Below, piece by piece: positions 9,035 to 17,243 of a stretch of DNA of 64,000 bases. Below the pieces are notes generated by a model, which worked only from the letters and a program-made list of their open reading frames with translations, ran no database searches and had not been told where the DNA came from. The DNA is taken from NCBI GenBank assembly GCA_001953215.1, contig CP019169.1, forward strand, positions 2,480,001 through 2,544,000, given 5' to 3'. The DNA is from Betaproteobacteria bacterium GR16-43 (GTDB lineage: Bacteria; Pseudomonadota; Gammaproteobacteria; Burkholderiales; Usitatibacteraceae). The first letter of the stretch is position 1; each line of letters starts with the position of its first letter. The position numbers were made by a program, and so were the translations under genes.

Positions 9035-9527
9035 TCGAATCGCGAAGCGGCCGCTGGAACCACGCCACGTCGTGCCATTGGTCGAACTTGCGCCCCACGG
9101 CCCTGAAGACGCCGATCGGCTCGAAGCCCACGCCCGTGTGTAGCGCGATGCTTGCCGCATTGGGTAGCGTCACGCCGGCCAGCGCGTTGCAGAAGCCCTT
9201 CGCGGCGAGTTCGTCGAAGAGCCTCGCGTAGAGCGCGCGGCCGATGCCCTTGCGATGGAACGCCGGGTGCACGTAGGCGGAGACCTCGACCGACCACCGG
9301 TACGCAGGGCGCTCACGATGCGACGAGCCATAGGCATAGCCCACGCACTCTCCGCCCTGTTCGGCAACAAGCCATTGCCAACCGGCAAGGGACTTGGCGA
9401 TCCGTGCCGCGAACTCGTCGGTCGTTGGGGCGACGAGTTCGAACGACGTGGCGGTTTCCTCGACGATGGGGCGGTAGATTGCGAGGAGGGACGGCGCGTC
9501 CGCCGGTGTGGCGGGACGGATGATCAC
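9012..9527 (-). CDS. GNAT acetyltransferase, phosphinothricin-acetyltransferase (Pat) type
   Basis: A 171-residue acetyl-CoA-dependent N-acetyltransferase. The start is GTG at 9527. Features are IRPATPADAPSLLAIYRPIV at the N-terminus, GYAYGSSHRERPAYRWSVEV in the central strands, and the acetyl-CoA loop HRKGIGRALYARLFDELA. A C-terminal GFEPIGVFRAVGRKFDQWHD follows. This pattern is typical of Pat/YncA proteins, which acetylate small amines or amino-acid analogues. The true substrate is unknown. Confidence 0.88.
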   Translation of the reverse strand: MIIRPATPADAPSLLAIYRPIVEETATSFELVAPTTDEFAARIAKSLAGWQWLVAEQGGECVGYAYGSSHRERPAYRWSVEVSAYVHPAFHRKGIGRALYARLFDELAAKGFCNALAGVTLPNAASIALHTGVGFEPIGVFRAVGRKFDQWHDVAWFQRPLRDSITLPAKR

Positions 9528-9539
9528 GGCGGCACGCTT

Positions 9540-10001
9540 CTACTTGGGAGTACGCGCCGCCCGGTCCTTTTCGACGGCCTGGCGGTCCTCGGTGGCGATC
9601 TTCATGCCCGTGCATTGCTTGCCGCTCTCGGCGCCGAGCCGGTTGTGCTCCGCCACGTCCTTGGCGAACTGGTCCGCGCTTGCGTTCAGCTTGTCGCGGC
9701 GGGCGTTGAGCATGGCCCCGTTGTTGTTGTAGCCCTCCAGCGCGCCCTTCTTCTTCACGTCGAGCGCGATTCCCGCCTGCACGTGGGCGGAGACGTCTTC
9801 CTGCAGTTGGTTCACCGCGGCTTCGTGCTCGGTCTTGCGCGCCTGCAGCGCCTTCCGGCTCGCGGCGAGCTCATCGGCCTTGTCGAGGCAGGCCGTGTAC
9901 TCGGCGCGCGTGGCCAGCGGCGGTTGCGCGGGAGCGGGAGCGGACTGGGCCCACGAGAGCCCGGCGGGGAGGAGCAGCAAACAGGCGAGGGTCGTTTTCA
10001 T
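9540..10001 (-). CDS. Secreted coiled-coil protein of unknown function
   Basis: A 153-residue protein with signal peptide MKTTLACLLLLPAGLSWAQ, a short Ala/Pro linker, then a charged, helix-rich body (residues 35-150). The body is probably coiled coil and holds two Cys (TACLDKA and KQCTGMK). Start ATG 10001 is chosen because the open frame upstream of it is shadow sequence. I do not recognise a named family. It lies between a GNAT gene and a DUF2306 membrane protein. Confidence 0.75.
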   Translation of the reverse strand: MKTTLACLLLLPAGLSWAQSAPAPAQPPLATRAEYTACLDKADELAASRKALQARKTEHEAAVNQLQEDVSAHVQAGIALDVKKKGALEGYNNNGAMLNARRDKLNASADQFAKDVAEHNRLGAESGKQCTGMKIATEDRQAVEKDRAARTPK

Positions 10002-10030
10002 GGACAGGATGATAGGGAAAGTTGCGCGGA

Positions 10031-10657
10031 TCACCAACCGCGCGAGGGAAACAGTGTTTCCCGGGTGCGATTGAACGCGAGCTCCGCGACCAGGAGATTC
10101 GGCACCCAGCAAAGCCACGCGATGGTTCGATAGGCCACTTCCGCATCGATGCCCGCAACCATCGAGCCGGGAAGCCAGATCCGCAGCGTGACTGCCGCGA
10201 AGGTGAGGGCGAAGTTGCGAACCATCCAGCGGCGATGCGACGCGGTATCGCCCGCACGGATGGCGCGGTAGGCCCTGAACCCCGTGTAGAGCCACATGAG
10301 GGCGAGGCACGCGAAGCCCACGCGCGCGATGGGGCCGCCGAATGCGTTGAAGGACATGACCAGGCCCGCGATCCCTCCGACGAGCACGCCGATGCCCAGG
10401 TAGACGCGGCCCATCCAGCGGTGAACCACCGGACGCGACGTACGAAGCCGCGTCCAGAACTGGAACGGGCCCAGGAGAAGCGCCACGGACGCAGCGAAGA
10501 TGTGCGCATACGTGCTCACGGGATGGGCCACGAACACGTCGCGCATGCCGGGGTGCACCAGGGAGCCGAGGGGCAGGAATCCGTAGACGCCGATCGCATA
10601 ACCGGCGACCGCCAGCGACAGGAAGATGAGGGTGATGAAGCCGAAGAGTCGCATCAT
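10031..10657 (-). CDS. DUF2306 membrane protein
   Basis: A 208-residue integral membrane protein with about six hydrophobic segments. The conserved DUF2306 blocks are visible: HPVSTYAHIFAASVALLLGP, FWTRLRTSRPVVHRWMGRVY and DTASHRRWMVRNFALTFAAV. The repeated His residues sit near membrane ends, as in the family, and could bind a metal or heme; no function is established. ATG 10657 overlaps the upstream stop as ATGA, so it is coupled to the 110-residue gene. Confidence 0.82.
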   Translation of the reverse strand: MMRLFGFITLIFLSLAVAGYAIGVYGFLPLGSLVHPGMRDVFVAHPVSTYAHIFAASVALLLGPFQFWTRLRTSRPVVHRWMGRVYLGIGVLVGGIAGLVMSFNAFGGPIARVGFACLALMWLYTGFRAYRAIRAGDTASHRRWMVRNFALTFAAVTLRIWLPGSMVAGIDAEVAYRTIAWLCWVPNLLVAELAFNRTRETLFPSRGW

Positions 10658-10986
10658 CCCGCCATCCGGAGGGCCACAAGGACACAGCCAACCAGGTACA
10701 ACGTGCCGCAGATCGGGAAGATCCGGTCCGCGAGCCACTTCGGGAGGAAGATGTCGGAGACGCTTCCGTTCTCGGCGCCGAGCCGTTCCGCCATCTTCGT
10801 GAGGGGACACCTTCCACCGGACGCCGCGAGAACCAGGCCTTCGACCACGATGGCGGCGATGGCAATCCACGTCCACGGAGTGATGCGGTCGAGTGCGCCC
10901 GAGAACACGACATAGAGTACGCAGGCGCTGAGCACGATGAAGATCAGGGTGTGGACCACCTTGATCTGGAGGACCGTCACCTGCAT
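10654..10986 (-). CDS. Small membrane protein, three predicted helices
   Basis: A 110-residue protein with hydrophobic segments at about residues 8-30, 38-56 and 92-108, and a middle part (GGRCPLTKMAERLGAENGSV) that contains a Cys. The GGRCPLT stretch followed by a C-terminal membrane segment resembles small DUF2784-type membrane proteins, but I am not certain. It is translationally coupled to the DUF2306 gene. Confidence 0.7.
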   Translation of the reverse strand: MQVTVLQIKVVHTLIFIVLSACVLYVVFSGALDRITPWTWIAIAAIVVEGLVLAASGGRCPLTKMAERLGAENGSVSDIFLPKWLADRIFPICGTLYLVGCVLVALRMAG

Positions 10987-10995
10987 CGGGGCCGT

Positions 10996-11355
10996 TCAGT
11001 CCTCGTCATCGTCGTCGTCCTCGACCGGTCCGACATCCATGCCGTCGTACGAATCGATGCCATGGCGTTCCGCCAGGGCGTAGAGCTCGAGGTTGCGGGC
11101 GTGGAGGCTCTCCGGGGTGTGCTTCTCGACGCGTTCGACGTGCAGGAAGTACGTCGATTCGTCGTCGGTGAGGTAGAGCGCCACTTCGCGGTAGCCGAGG
11201 GCCACGAGTTCCTCCGCCACCGGGCGCAGCGCCTTCTTCTTCGCGTTGGTGAAGAAGTAGCCCCAGAGCAGTTCGTCCGCGGGATCGAACGGGGCTTCCT
11301 TGCGCATCTGGGCGAACATCTGCTTCAGCATCTCCAGGGTGATCGCTTTCGCCAC
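10996..11355 (-). CDS. rraB: RraB-family ribonuclease E regulator
   Basis: A 119-residue acidic protein. RraB proteins bind RNase E and inhibit its processing of a subset of RNAs. The C-terminal block LYALAERHGIDSYDGMDVG followed by an Asp/Glu tail matches the family signature (LAEK...YDGW...acidic tail). The GTG at 11355 is chosen because AAGGAGG lies at 11366-11372, inside the end of the upstream gene. The start sits 3 nt past that stop, so it is probably co-translated with the molybdopterin oxidoreductase. Confidence 0.78.
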   Translation of the reverse strand: MAKAITLEMLKQMFAQMRKEAPFDPADELLWGYFFTNAKKKALRPVAEELVALGYREVALYLTDDESTYFLHVERVEKHTPESLHARNLELYALAERHGIDSYDGMDVGPVEDDDDDED

Positions 11356-11357
11356 GA

Positions 11358-13457
11358 CTAGCCGGCCTCCTTGCGCACCGTGACCGGCAGCGCATTCAGT
11401 GCCGCGTTGCCCGATGCGGGATCGACGCCCGCTTCGTCGGAGACATCGTTGTAGCTGACGCCCGCGACCCCCCTGGCGTTCCCGAGGCGGATGCCGGCAT
11501 GGGACTGGCCGAAGCCGTGGGGCAGGCACACCGTCCGCGGCATCACGCGGTCGGTGACGCTGGCCGTGACGCTGACGGACCCGACGCGCGATTCGAGCGT
11601 CACCTGGTCGCCCTCCGCGATGCCGCGTGCGGCCGCGTCATCGGGATGGACCCACAGCTGGTCGCGGCGCGGGCCCTTCGTGAGGCGATGCGAGTTGTGC
11701 ATCCAGGAGTTGTTGCTGCGCAGGTGGCGGCGGCCCACGAGCTTCAACTCGGTGTTCGTCTCCGCGAGCAGGGCCGTCTCCACGCGCTTCAGGTCGGCCA
11801 CGAAGGCTTCCGGCGCGCAGGCGATCTTTTTGTCGGGCGTCTCCAGCCTCTGCAGGAGAGATGGCGACAGCGGCCCGAGGTCCACGCCGTGCGGCGCCGC
11901 CTTCAAGGCCTGCATCGACGTCTTCGTGCCCTGCGGCCCGGCCTGGATCGCCATGCCCAGCAGCACCGAGGGAGCCGGCATCGCCTTGAACTCCACGCCC
12001 GCGGCCTTCGCGTACGCGGCACCCAACGCGTTGTAGATTTCCCAGTCGAACTTGCCGCCGTCGGGCTTGGGGAACACGGCCTCGTTGTAGCGCGCCACGT
12101 TACGGATGGCGAAGGCGTTGAAGATCACGTCGTAGTTCTCGTGCGCGAGCATCGAGACCGGCGGCAGGATCACGTCGGCATGCCGCGTGGTCTCGTTCAC
12201 GTAGATGTCGATGGAGGCCATGAACTCGAGGCCCTCGAAGGCGCGGGAGAGGCGCTGCCCATTCGGCGTCGAGGACACGGGGTTGCCGGCGATGGTGAGC
12301 ATCGCGCGGATCTGCCCCTCGCCGGGCGTTTCGATCTCCTCGCTCATCGCGGCGGCGGGCAACTCACCGCCGAAAACGGGACGGCCGCCCACGCGCGACT
12401 TCGACTTGCCCCAGTTGCCCGGGCGCGAGCCGGGGCCGGTCAGGGGAACGGCGGGCAGCGTCGGCATCGCGCCACCCACGGCATCGAGATTCCCGGTGAG
12501 GATGTTCACCAGCTGGATGAGCCACTGGCAAACGGTGCCGAAGGGTTGCGTCGAAACGCCCATGCGGCCATAGACGACCGCCGTCGGCGCGGCACGCAGT
12601 TCGCCTGCGATGGTCCGCACGTCGGCGGCGGAGATGCCGGTGCACGCCGCGGCGCGTTCGACGCCGAAGGGCTTGATTGCGGCGAGCGCCGCCTCGAGCC
12701 CGTTCAACTGACTGCCATAGCGTTCGAGGCGCGGGGTTCCGAGTTCGAGCAGCGCGTTCACGAGTGCCAGCAGGAAGGCCGCATCGGTGCCGGGGCGGAT
12801 GAAGTGGTGGCGCGTGGCGACCTCGGCGGTGTCGGTGCGCACGGGATCGATCACGACGACCTTGCCTCCGCGTTCGCGAATGGCCTTGAGGCGCTTCGCC
12901 ACGTCCGGCACGGTCATGAGGCTGCCGTTGGAGGCGATCGGATTGGCGCCCAGCACCAGCCAGTACGCGGTGTGGTCGATGTCCGGGATGGGCAGCATGA
13001 ACATGTGGCCGAACATCTCGCGCGCGACGACGTGGTGCGGCAATTGATCCACCGACGTCGCGGAAAAGCGGTTCTTCGTCTGCAGGGCGCGGATCATTCC
13101 CGGCGCATGCAGGATGCTGCCCACGTGGTGCGCGTTCGGATTGCCGAGGTAGATGCCGAGCGCATTCGGGCCGTGCTGCTTCTGGATGGCGGCGAATTTC
13201 GTGGCGACGAGCTCGAGCGCTTCGTCCCACGCCATCGGGTGCCACTCGGTGCCCACGCGGCGCATGGGCGTGCGCAGGCGATCGGGATCGTTGTGGATGT
13301 CGATCAGCGCCACGGCCTTGGGGCAGACGTGCCCGCGGCTGAACGGGTCGTCCTTGTCGCCCCTGATGCTCAGGATCGCGTCGTTCGCAGTGCGGATCTC
13401 CAACCCGCAGATGGCTTCGCAGAGATGGCAGGCGCGGTAGGTGGTCTTGGTGTCCAT
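11358..13457 (-). CDS. Molybdopterin oxidoreductase with N-terminal 4Fe-4S domain
   Basis: A 699-residue DMSO-reductase-superfamily enzyme. The N-terminal Fe-S domain shows CHLCEAICGLEI (C-x2-C-x3-C) with a fourth Cys in RGHVCPKAVAL. A molybdopterin domain follows (LVLGANPIASNGSLM, VVVIDPVRTDTAEVA, MLTIAGNPVSSTPNGQRL, HADVILPP), then a C-terminal dinucleotide-binding domain (NSWMHNSHRL, LWVHPDDAAARGI). There is no Tat signal, so it is probably cytoplasmic. No partner subunit is adjacent. The fold is certain; the substrate is unknown and a formate-dehydrogenase-like or generic dehydrogenase role cannot be decided. ATG 13457 places the Fe-S motif at residue 10. Confidence 0.9.
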   Translation of the reverse strand: MDTKTTYRACHLCEAICGLEIRTANDAILSIRGDKDDPFSRGHVCPKAVALIDIHNDPDRLRTPMRRVGTEWHPMAWDEALELVATKFAAIQKQHGPNALGIYLGNPNAHHVGSILHAPGMIRALQTKNRFSATSVDQLPHHVVAREMFGHMFMLPIPDIDHTAYWLVLGANPIASNGSLMTVPDVAKRLKAIRERGGKVVVIDPVRTDTAEVATRHHFIRPGTDAAFLLALVNALLELGTPRLERYGSQLNGLEAALAAIKPFGVERAAACTGISAADVRTIAGELRAAPTAVVYGRMGVSTQPFGTVCQWLIQLVNILTGNLDAVGGAMPTLPAVPLTGPGSRPGNWGKSKSRVGGRPVFGGELPAAAMSEEIETPGEGQIRAMLTIAGNPVSSTPNGQRLSRAFEGLEFMASIDIYVNETTRHADVILPPVSMLAHENYDVIFNAFAIRNVARYNEAVFPKPDGGKFDWEIYNALGAAYAKAAGVEFKAMPAPSVLLGMAIQAGPQGTKTSMQALKAAPHGVDLGPLSPSLLQRLETPDKKIACAPEAFVADLKRVETALLAETNTELKLVGRRHLRSNNSWMHNSHRLTKGPRRDQLWVHPDDAAARGIAEGDQVTLESRVGSVSVTASVTDRVMPRTVCLPHGFGQSHAGIRLGNARGVAGVSYNDVSDEAGVDPASGNAALNALPVTVRKEAG

Positions 13458-13479
13458 GCGGAACTCTAATCCAATGCCG

Positions 13480-14484
13480 TCACTTGCCGCCGAAGAAGAT
13501 TTCCCGCGCGAAGGCCTGTACGTCCTTTCGCGATTGCCGGAATGCCGATTCGTTTCGTCCCACATGAGCGCCCCGCTTGACGCAGGCGTTGAAGAACTCG
13601 GCGAGCCGGGCGGGATCGACGGCCTCGCCCGTGCGTTCGGCCGTGATCGTCCAGAGCTCGATATCCCACCGCAACACGCCGCACGGCGCTCCGGAGGTTG
13701 CATTGGGCAGGAAAAAAACGTCGTACATGCCGTCCCACGAGTGGTTTGCGCCCGGGTACTTGATGGTGCGAATGGGAGCTCCGGCATCGGCGTAGCGCTT
13801 GGCGAGCCGCTCGCAGGGTTCGGCCGTGGTGTAGTCGTCTTCGGCCCCGACGAGGTTGAGCATCGGCGCCTTCGTGATCCGGGGCGACCAGTAGACCTGG
13901 TTGCAGCCTGCGTACACCGGAATGTGGAGCGCAAAGCGCAGGCCGCTCTTGACGACCGCATTGCGAAGGGGCTCGATCGCGGATTGAAAGGCCACGCTGC
14001 CCCCGCGCGAGAAGCCCATGATGCCGATCCTGGCCGGGTCGATGCGCGGATGGCTCGCCAGCAGCTGGAGCGACTGGAAGGCGTCCATGAGGTCGGCGGA
14101 GTACGGCACGAGCGCCTGGTTCTCCGCGGTCCGCTTCACGCCGCGCGGTTCGAAGACATCGACGACAAAGGCCGCGACGCCGATTTCACTGAAAGCATCC
14201 ACCCATTGCGCCATGCCGCGTTCGATGCCGCCGCTACCGTGCATCAGCACGACGGCCGGAACCTTTTCGCTCGCGCCCTTCGGAAAGGTCAGATGGCCCC
14301 AGATCGGCTGCTCGTTCCAGTTCCCGCGGCGCTCCCGCGCGAGGTCGAACATGGTCTTCGGGGTGAAGCTGGTGAAGTCGATGCGCCCTTGCGTTTCCGA
14401 TCTCAGGACCTGGGCTGCCCCGGGCAATGGAGACGCAGTCGCGAGAAACAGGAGAAAGCGCCCGAGTACCCGTCTAGAGATCAT
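13480..14484 (-). CDS. Exported dienelactone-hydrolase-like alpha/beta hydrolase
   Basis: A 334-residue secreted hydrolase. Signal peptide MISRRVLGRFLLFLATASPL cleaves near PGAAQ. Catalytic features are VVLMHGSGGIERGMA (oxyanion region), nucleophile elbow GIMGFSRGGSVAFQ, acid in VGAEDDYTTAEPC and His in PGANHSWDGMYD. ATG 14484 is preferred over the slightly upstream ATG because it forms an ATGA overlap with the preceding gene. The substrate is unknown. Confidence 0.85.
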   Translation of the reverse strand: MISRRVLGRFLLFLATASPLPGAAQVLRSETQGRIDFTSFTPKTMFDLARERRGNWNEQPIWGHLTFPKGASEKVPAVVLMHGSGGIERGMAQWVDAFSEIGVAAFVVDVFEPRGVKRTAENQALVPYSADLMDAFQSLQLLASHPRIDPARIGIMGFSRGGSVAFQSAIEPLRNAVVKSGLRFALHIPVYAGCNQVYWSPRITKAPMLNLVGAEDDYTTAEPCERLAKRYADAGAPIRTIKYPGANHSWDGMYDVFFLPNATSGAPCGVLRWDIELWTITAERTGEAVDPARLAEFFNACVKRGAHVGRNESAFRQSRKDVQAFAREIFFGGK

Positions 14485-14996
14485 TTTCGGCAATTGCACT
14501 CTTTGGCGATCGAATCCAAGTCTGCAATGTACTTTCTGGTCGCGCTTTCGGCGATGGGCTTCGAGCGCTCGGCGAGGTATGCGAAGAGCTTCGGAAGCGC
14601 GGTCTGGGTGACAAGGACATCCTTCTTGCCAAGGGGCGAGCGGTAGTACTTGAGAAGTTGATCAAGCTCCTGATCCGTGAACTCCACACCATAGGCAATT
14701 GCCCACTGATCTACGAGGTCTTGTGCACTCCAGGGAGCAGATAGCGCCGCAATGAAGTTGTCCGACGCCTTGCGGAAGCGCGCCGCGAACTCGGGTGTGG
14801 GACTCAGGCTGCTCAGCATTTGATCCAACATTTGGTTCGCTTGTGCGCGGCCTTGCTGCGCTCCCAACTCCATCTGCTGCGCAAACATGGCCAACAGGCC
14901 TTGCGCCTCCATGAGTTCGCGAACCTTGGTGGTTCGATCGGCCCCGAAGGTCGCCGTCGCCGATACGAGCATGACTGCGAAGATGATTGTTCTCAC
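14481..14996 (-). CDS. DUF2059 secreted protein
   Basis: A 171-residue protein with signal peptide MRTIIFAVMLVSATATFGA. The DUF2059 domain covers about residues 95-160 (LVDQWAIAYGVEFTDQELDQ, LLKYYRSPLGKKDV). The C-terminus ends ECNCRK. Function is unknown; the family is common in proteobacteria, usually as single exported proteins. It overlaps the downstream hydrolase by 4 nt. Confidence 0.85.
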   Translation of the reverse strand: MRTIIFAVMLVSATATFGADRTTKVRELMEAQGLLAMFAQQMELGAQQGRAQANQMLDQMLSSLSPTPEFAARFRKASDNFIAALSAPWSAQDLVDQWAIAYGVEFTDQELDQLLKYYRSPLGKKDVLVTQTALPKLFAYLAERSKPIAESATRKYIADLDSIAKECNCRK

Positions 14997-15008
14997 GATT
15001 CCCTCTTC

Positions 15009-15761
15009 TTAGGTACCACGGTTTCCCTTCGCGACTACCTCCATCTCCAGCGGCGTCAACGCTATGGCATGCGAGAGGGGATCTCCTTCACCGACATTCC
15101 ACCATTTCTCCACCCAGGCCGACCCAGATTGATCGACCTCGCAAACGGAGAGAACGGCCCCTTTCATGGACTTGACGCGAGCCGCTTCATCGCTGCTGAG
15201 CTGCGCCAGCAATTCCATCGGAACGTTCAATACTCGGACCAAAGTCCCGACCGAGACCAGCTTTCCGCTTCGGTCAATCGTTTGCAGGTTCGCCCCTGTT
15301 CCCAGGCGGGAGGTCTTTTGGAGCCGGACGCCATCCACAGAATCCTGGTACATCGACCTCACCAGTTCAACTTCCGAATAGCCGTGGCTCCGATAGAAGG
15401 CGAGCGCAGGCAAGTTGTCCTGACGCGCCTCCACCCTGAACGTCGAAACCCCGGCCACACCAGCAACTTCCTCAAGCCAACGCAACAAGGAAGTTCCTAC
15501 CCCTCGTCGCCTGGCGTCGGCACGAACTGCGAATAGCAGAAGATGAGCGACCTCGTCCTTGTACAACATGATCCCGAACCCGAGCATGCTCCCGTCGTCG
15601 ACGGCCACCACAACATTGGTGTCGGGATCGTCTATGGCTTGGAGGACGCGCTGAGGTGACCACTCCCATTGAAGGTCGTGTTCAATCTCGGCCATCGACT
15701 CCAACGCGATCCCCTCTGCGTCGAACGGAGTAGCCAAGCGAACCGTGATGGGTTGGTCCAC
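15009..15761 (-). CDS. GNAT acetyltransferase with an extra C-terminal beta-rich domain
   Basis: A 250-residue two-part protein. Residues about 5-145 are a GNAT domain (VRLATPFDAEGIALESMAEI, the acetyl-CoA loop ADARRRGVGTSLLRWLEEVA, NLPALAFYRSHGYSEVEL). Residues about 165-250 form a separate module (VSVGTLVRVLNVPMELLAQL, GSAWVEKWWNVGEGDPLSHA, ALTPLEMEVV) that looks like a small SH3-like barrel and is not part of GNAT. The codons LAFYRSHGY are typical of RimI-like enzymes. The role of the second module is unknown. Confidence 0.8.
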   Translation of the reverse strand: MDQPITVRLATPFDAEGIALESMAEIEHDLQWEWSPQRVLQAIDDPDTNVVVAVDDGSMLGFGIMLYKDEVAHLLLFAVRADARRRGVGTSLLRWLEEVAGVAGVSTFRVEARQDNLPALAFYRSHGYSEVELVRSMYQDSVDGVRLQKTSRLGTGANLQTIDRSGKLVSVGTLVRVLNVPMELLAQLSSDEAARVKSMKGAVLSVCEVDQSGSAWVEKWWNVGEGDPLSHAIALTPLEMEVVAKGNRGT

Positions 15762-15767
15762 GACGGC

Positions 15768-16364
15768 CTACGGTTTCGGCCGCTGCCAGTTTTCTGGATG
15801 CGCGGCCACCCACTCTTCGCACAGCGCCCAGAGACGAGGGGCGCCCCGCCCGATCTCGACCGAATAACGCTTGAGGACTTGCTCTCGGGAGACGTTGTTC
15901 TCGGACCACGTGCCGCCGTCGGTGGAGATGTTGACCAGGAAGGGCTGGAAGCGATCCAGGGCCTTGGCGAATTTCGCGTCGGCGGATTCCGCCGCCTCGA
16001 ACTCGCGCCACAACGCCATCAGTTCTTCGCCTTGTGCTCCGGGCAGCAGGCCGAACAGGCGCACGGCGGCCCGGGCCTCCCGCTCCGCCTGGTCGTCGCG
16101 ATCGGAAGGAGCGTGGATCGGCGTATCGCCCGCGTCGACTTCGACGACGTCGTGCAGCAGGAGCATGCGGATGACGCGGGAGATGTCCACCGGCTCCGCG
16201 GCGTATTCCTGCAGCAGCCACGCGTACATCGCGAGGTGCCATGAATGCTCTGCGGAGTTTTCCTTCCGGCTGCGGTCCAGCAGCGGGGATTGGCGAACGA
16301 CGCGTTTCAGGCCGTCGATCTCCTTCAGGAACATGAGCTGCTTGTCGAGATCGTCGACGTTCAT
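15768..16364 (-). CDS. HD-domain hydrolase, YfbR-like
   Basis: A 198-residue protein with the metal-binding HD motifs: AEHSWHLAMYAWLLQEY, LLLHDVVEVDAGDTPIH, and an Asp further on. It resembles the HD_3/YfbR group, which dephosphorylates deoxynucleoside 5'-monophosphates, but other substrates are possible. The start is ATG 16364, 1 nt beyond the stop of the upstream membrane protein. Confidence 0.88.
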   Translation of the reverse strand: MNVDDLDKQLMFLKEIDGLKRVVRQSPLLDRSRKENSAEHSWHLAMYAWLLQEYAAEPVDISRVIRMLLLHDVVEVDAGDTPIHAPSDRDDQAEREARAAVRLFGLLPGAQGEELMALWREFEAAESADAKFAKALDRFQPFLVNISTDGGTWSENNVSREQVLKRYSVEIGRGAPRLWALCEEWVAAHPENWQRPKP

Positions 16365-16365
16365 G

Positions 16366-16845
16366 TCAGGCCGTATCCCTTCCCGTGAACCATGCGCTCG
16401 ATTCTGGCAGGAACAATAGAACGATCGTGGAAAGTTGCAGGAAATTCTGCACCACGTTCAGCGCGATCAGCGCGATGGGCATGGCCGACCAGAAGGTGGG
16501 TGTGGTGAAGACCACGAATGCGAAGGCCGTGATGCCGAATCCTCCGAAGACGGCGTAGATCCACCGCGCCCAATTCTGCCCCATCGAAATGGTCCACGCG
16601 AAGAACGCCAGCACGCTGCAAGACACCGCGTTGCCCGCGAGCTCGATGAAAGTGACGCCCTGGCGTCCGGGGATGGCGACCAGGTCTGCCGCCAGGGTGA
16701 GCTGGGCCACGATGACCAGCGTCGCCGAAGTCCAGAGAAACCGGGTTCCGAATTTGACGCCGATCGGCGCTGGCCCGCGCTCGCGCGCCGGCCGTGGCGC
16801 GGTCTCCAGCGGAGCCTTCGGGGCCTGGAATGGATCGCCCGTCAC
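16366..16845 (-). CDS. Four-helix membrane protein of unknown function
   Basis: A 159-residue protein with a Pro-rich cytoplasmic N-terminus (about 30 residues), then four hydrophobic segments (for example FLWTSATLVIVAQLTLAADL and WIYAVFGGFGITAFAFVVFT). The GTG at 16845 overlaps the stop of the VOC gene as GTGA, which supports this start. No domain is recognised. Confidence 0.72.
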   Translation of the reverse strand: MTGDPFQAPKAPLETAPRPARERGPAPIGVKFGTRFLWTSATLVIVAQLTLAADLVAIPGRQGVTFIELAGNAVSCSVLAFFAWTISMGQNWARWIYAVFGGFGITAFAFVVFTTPTFWSAMPIALIALNVVQNFLQLSTIVLLFLPESSAWFTGRDTA

Positions 16846-17243
16846 GGGGTCGACCTCGGTTGCACGAGGTCCCACAGGTTGCCGTAGAGATCCTTGAACA
16901 CGGCAACCTTTCCGTAGGGTTCGTCCTTCGGTTCCCGGACGAACGTGACGCCCTTCGCCCGGTACGCGCGGTAGTCGCGCTCGAAGTCGTCCGTGTAGAG
17001 GAACAGGAAAACGCGCCCGCCGGTCTGGTTGCCGATGCGGGCGGCCTGCTCGTCGCGGGTTGCGCGGGCCAGCAGGAGACGGGATTCGGTCGAGCCCGGA
17101 GGCGCCACGACGACCCAGCGCTTGTTCTGCTCGGGCACGGGCGTGTCCTCGACGAGCTTGAAGCCGAGGATGCCGACATAGAACGCGATCGCTTCGTCGT
17201 ACTCGCGGACCACCAGAGCCGTGAGGCCGATCGATTGCTTCAT
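16842..17243 (-). CDS. VOC-family (glyoxalase/bleomycin-resistance fold) protein
   Basis: A 133-residue single VOC domain: LTALVVREYDEAIAFYVGIL at the N-terminus and GKVAVFKDLYGNLWDLVQP at the C-terminus. The usual paired beta-alpha-beta units and a C-terminal metal-ligand Asp/His-type position are present. Substrate is unknown. ATG 17243 overlaps the stop of the histidine kinase (ATGA), and its own stop overlaps the next gene, so it sits inside a tightly coupled run. Confidence 0.87.
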   Translation of the reverse strand: MKQSIGLTALVVREYDEAIAFYVGILGFKLVEDTPVPEQNKRWVVVAPPGSTESRLLLARATRDEQAARIGNQTGGRVFLFLYTDDFERDYRAYRAKGVTFVREPKDEPYGKVAVFKDLYGNLWDLVQPRSTP

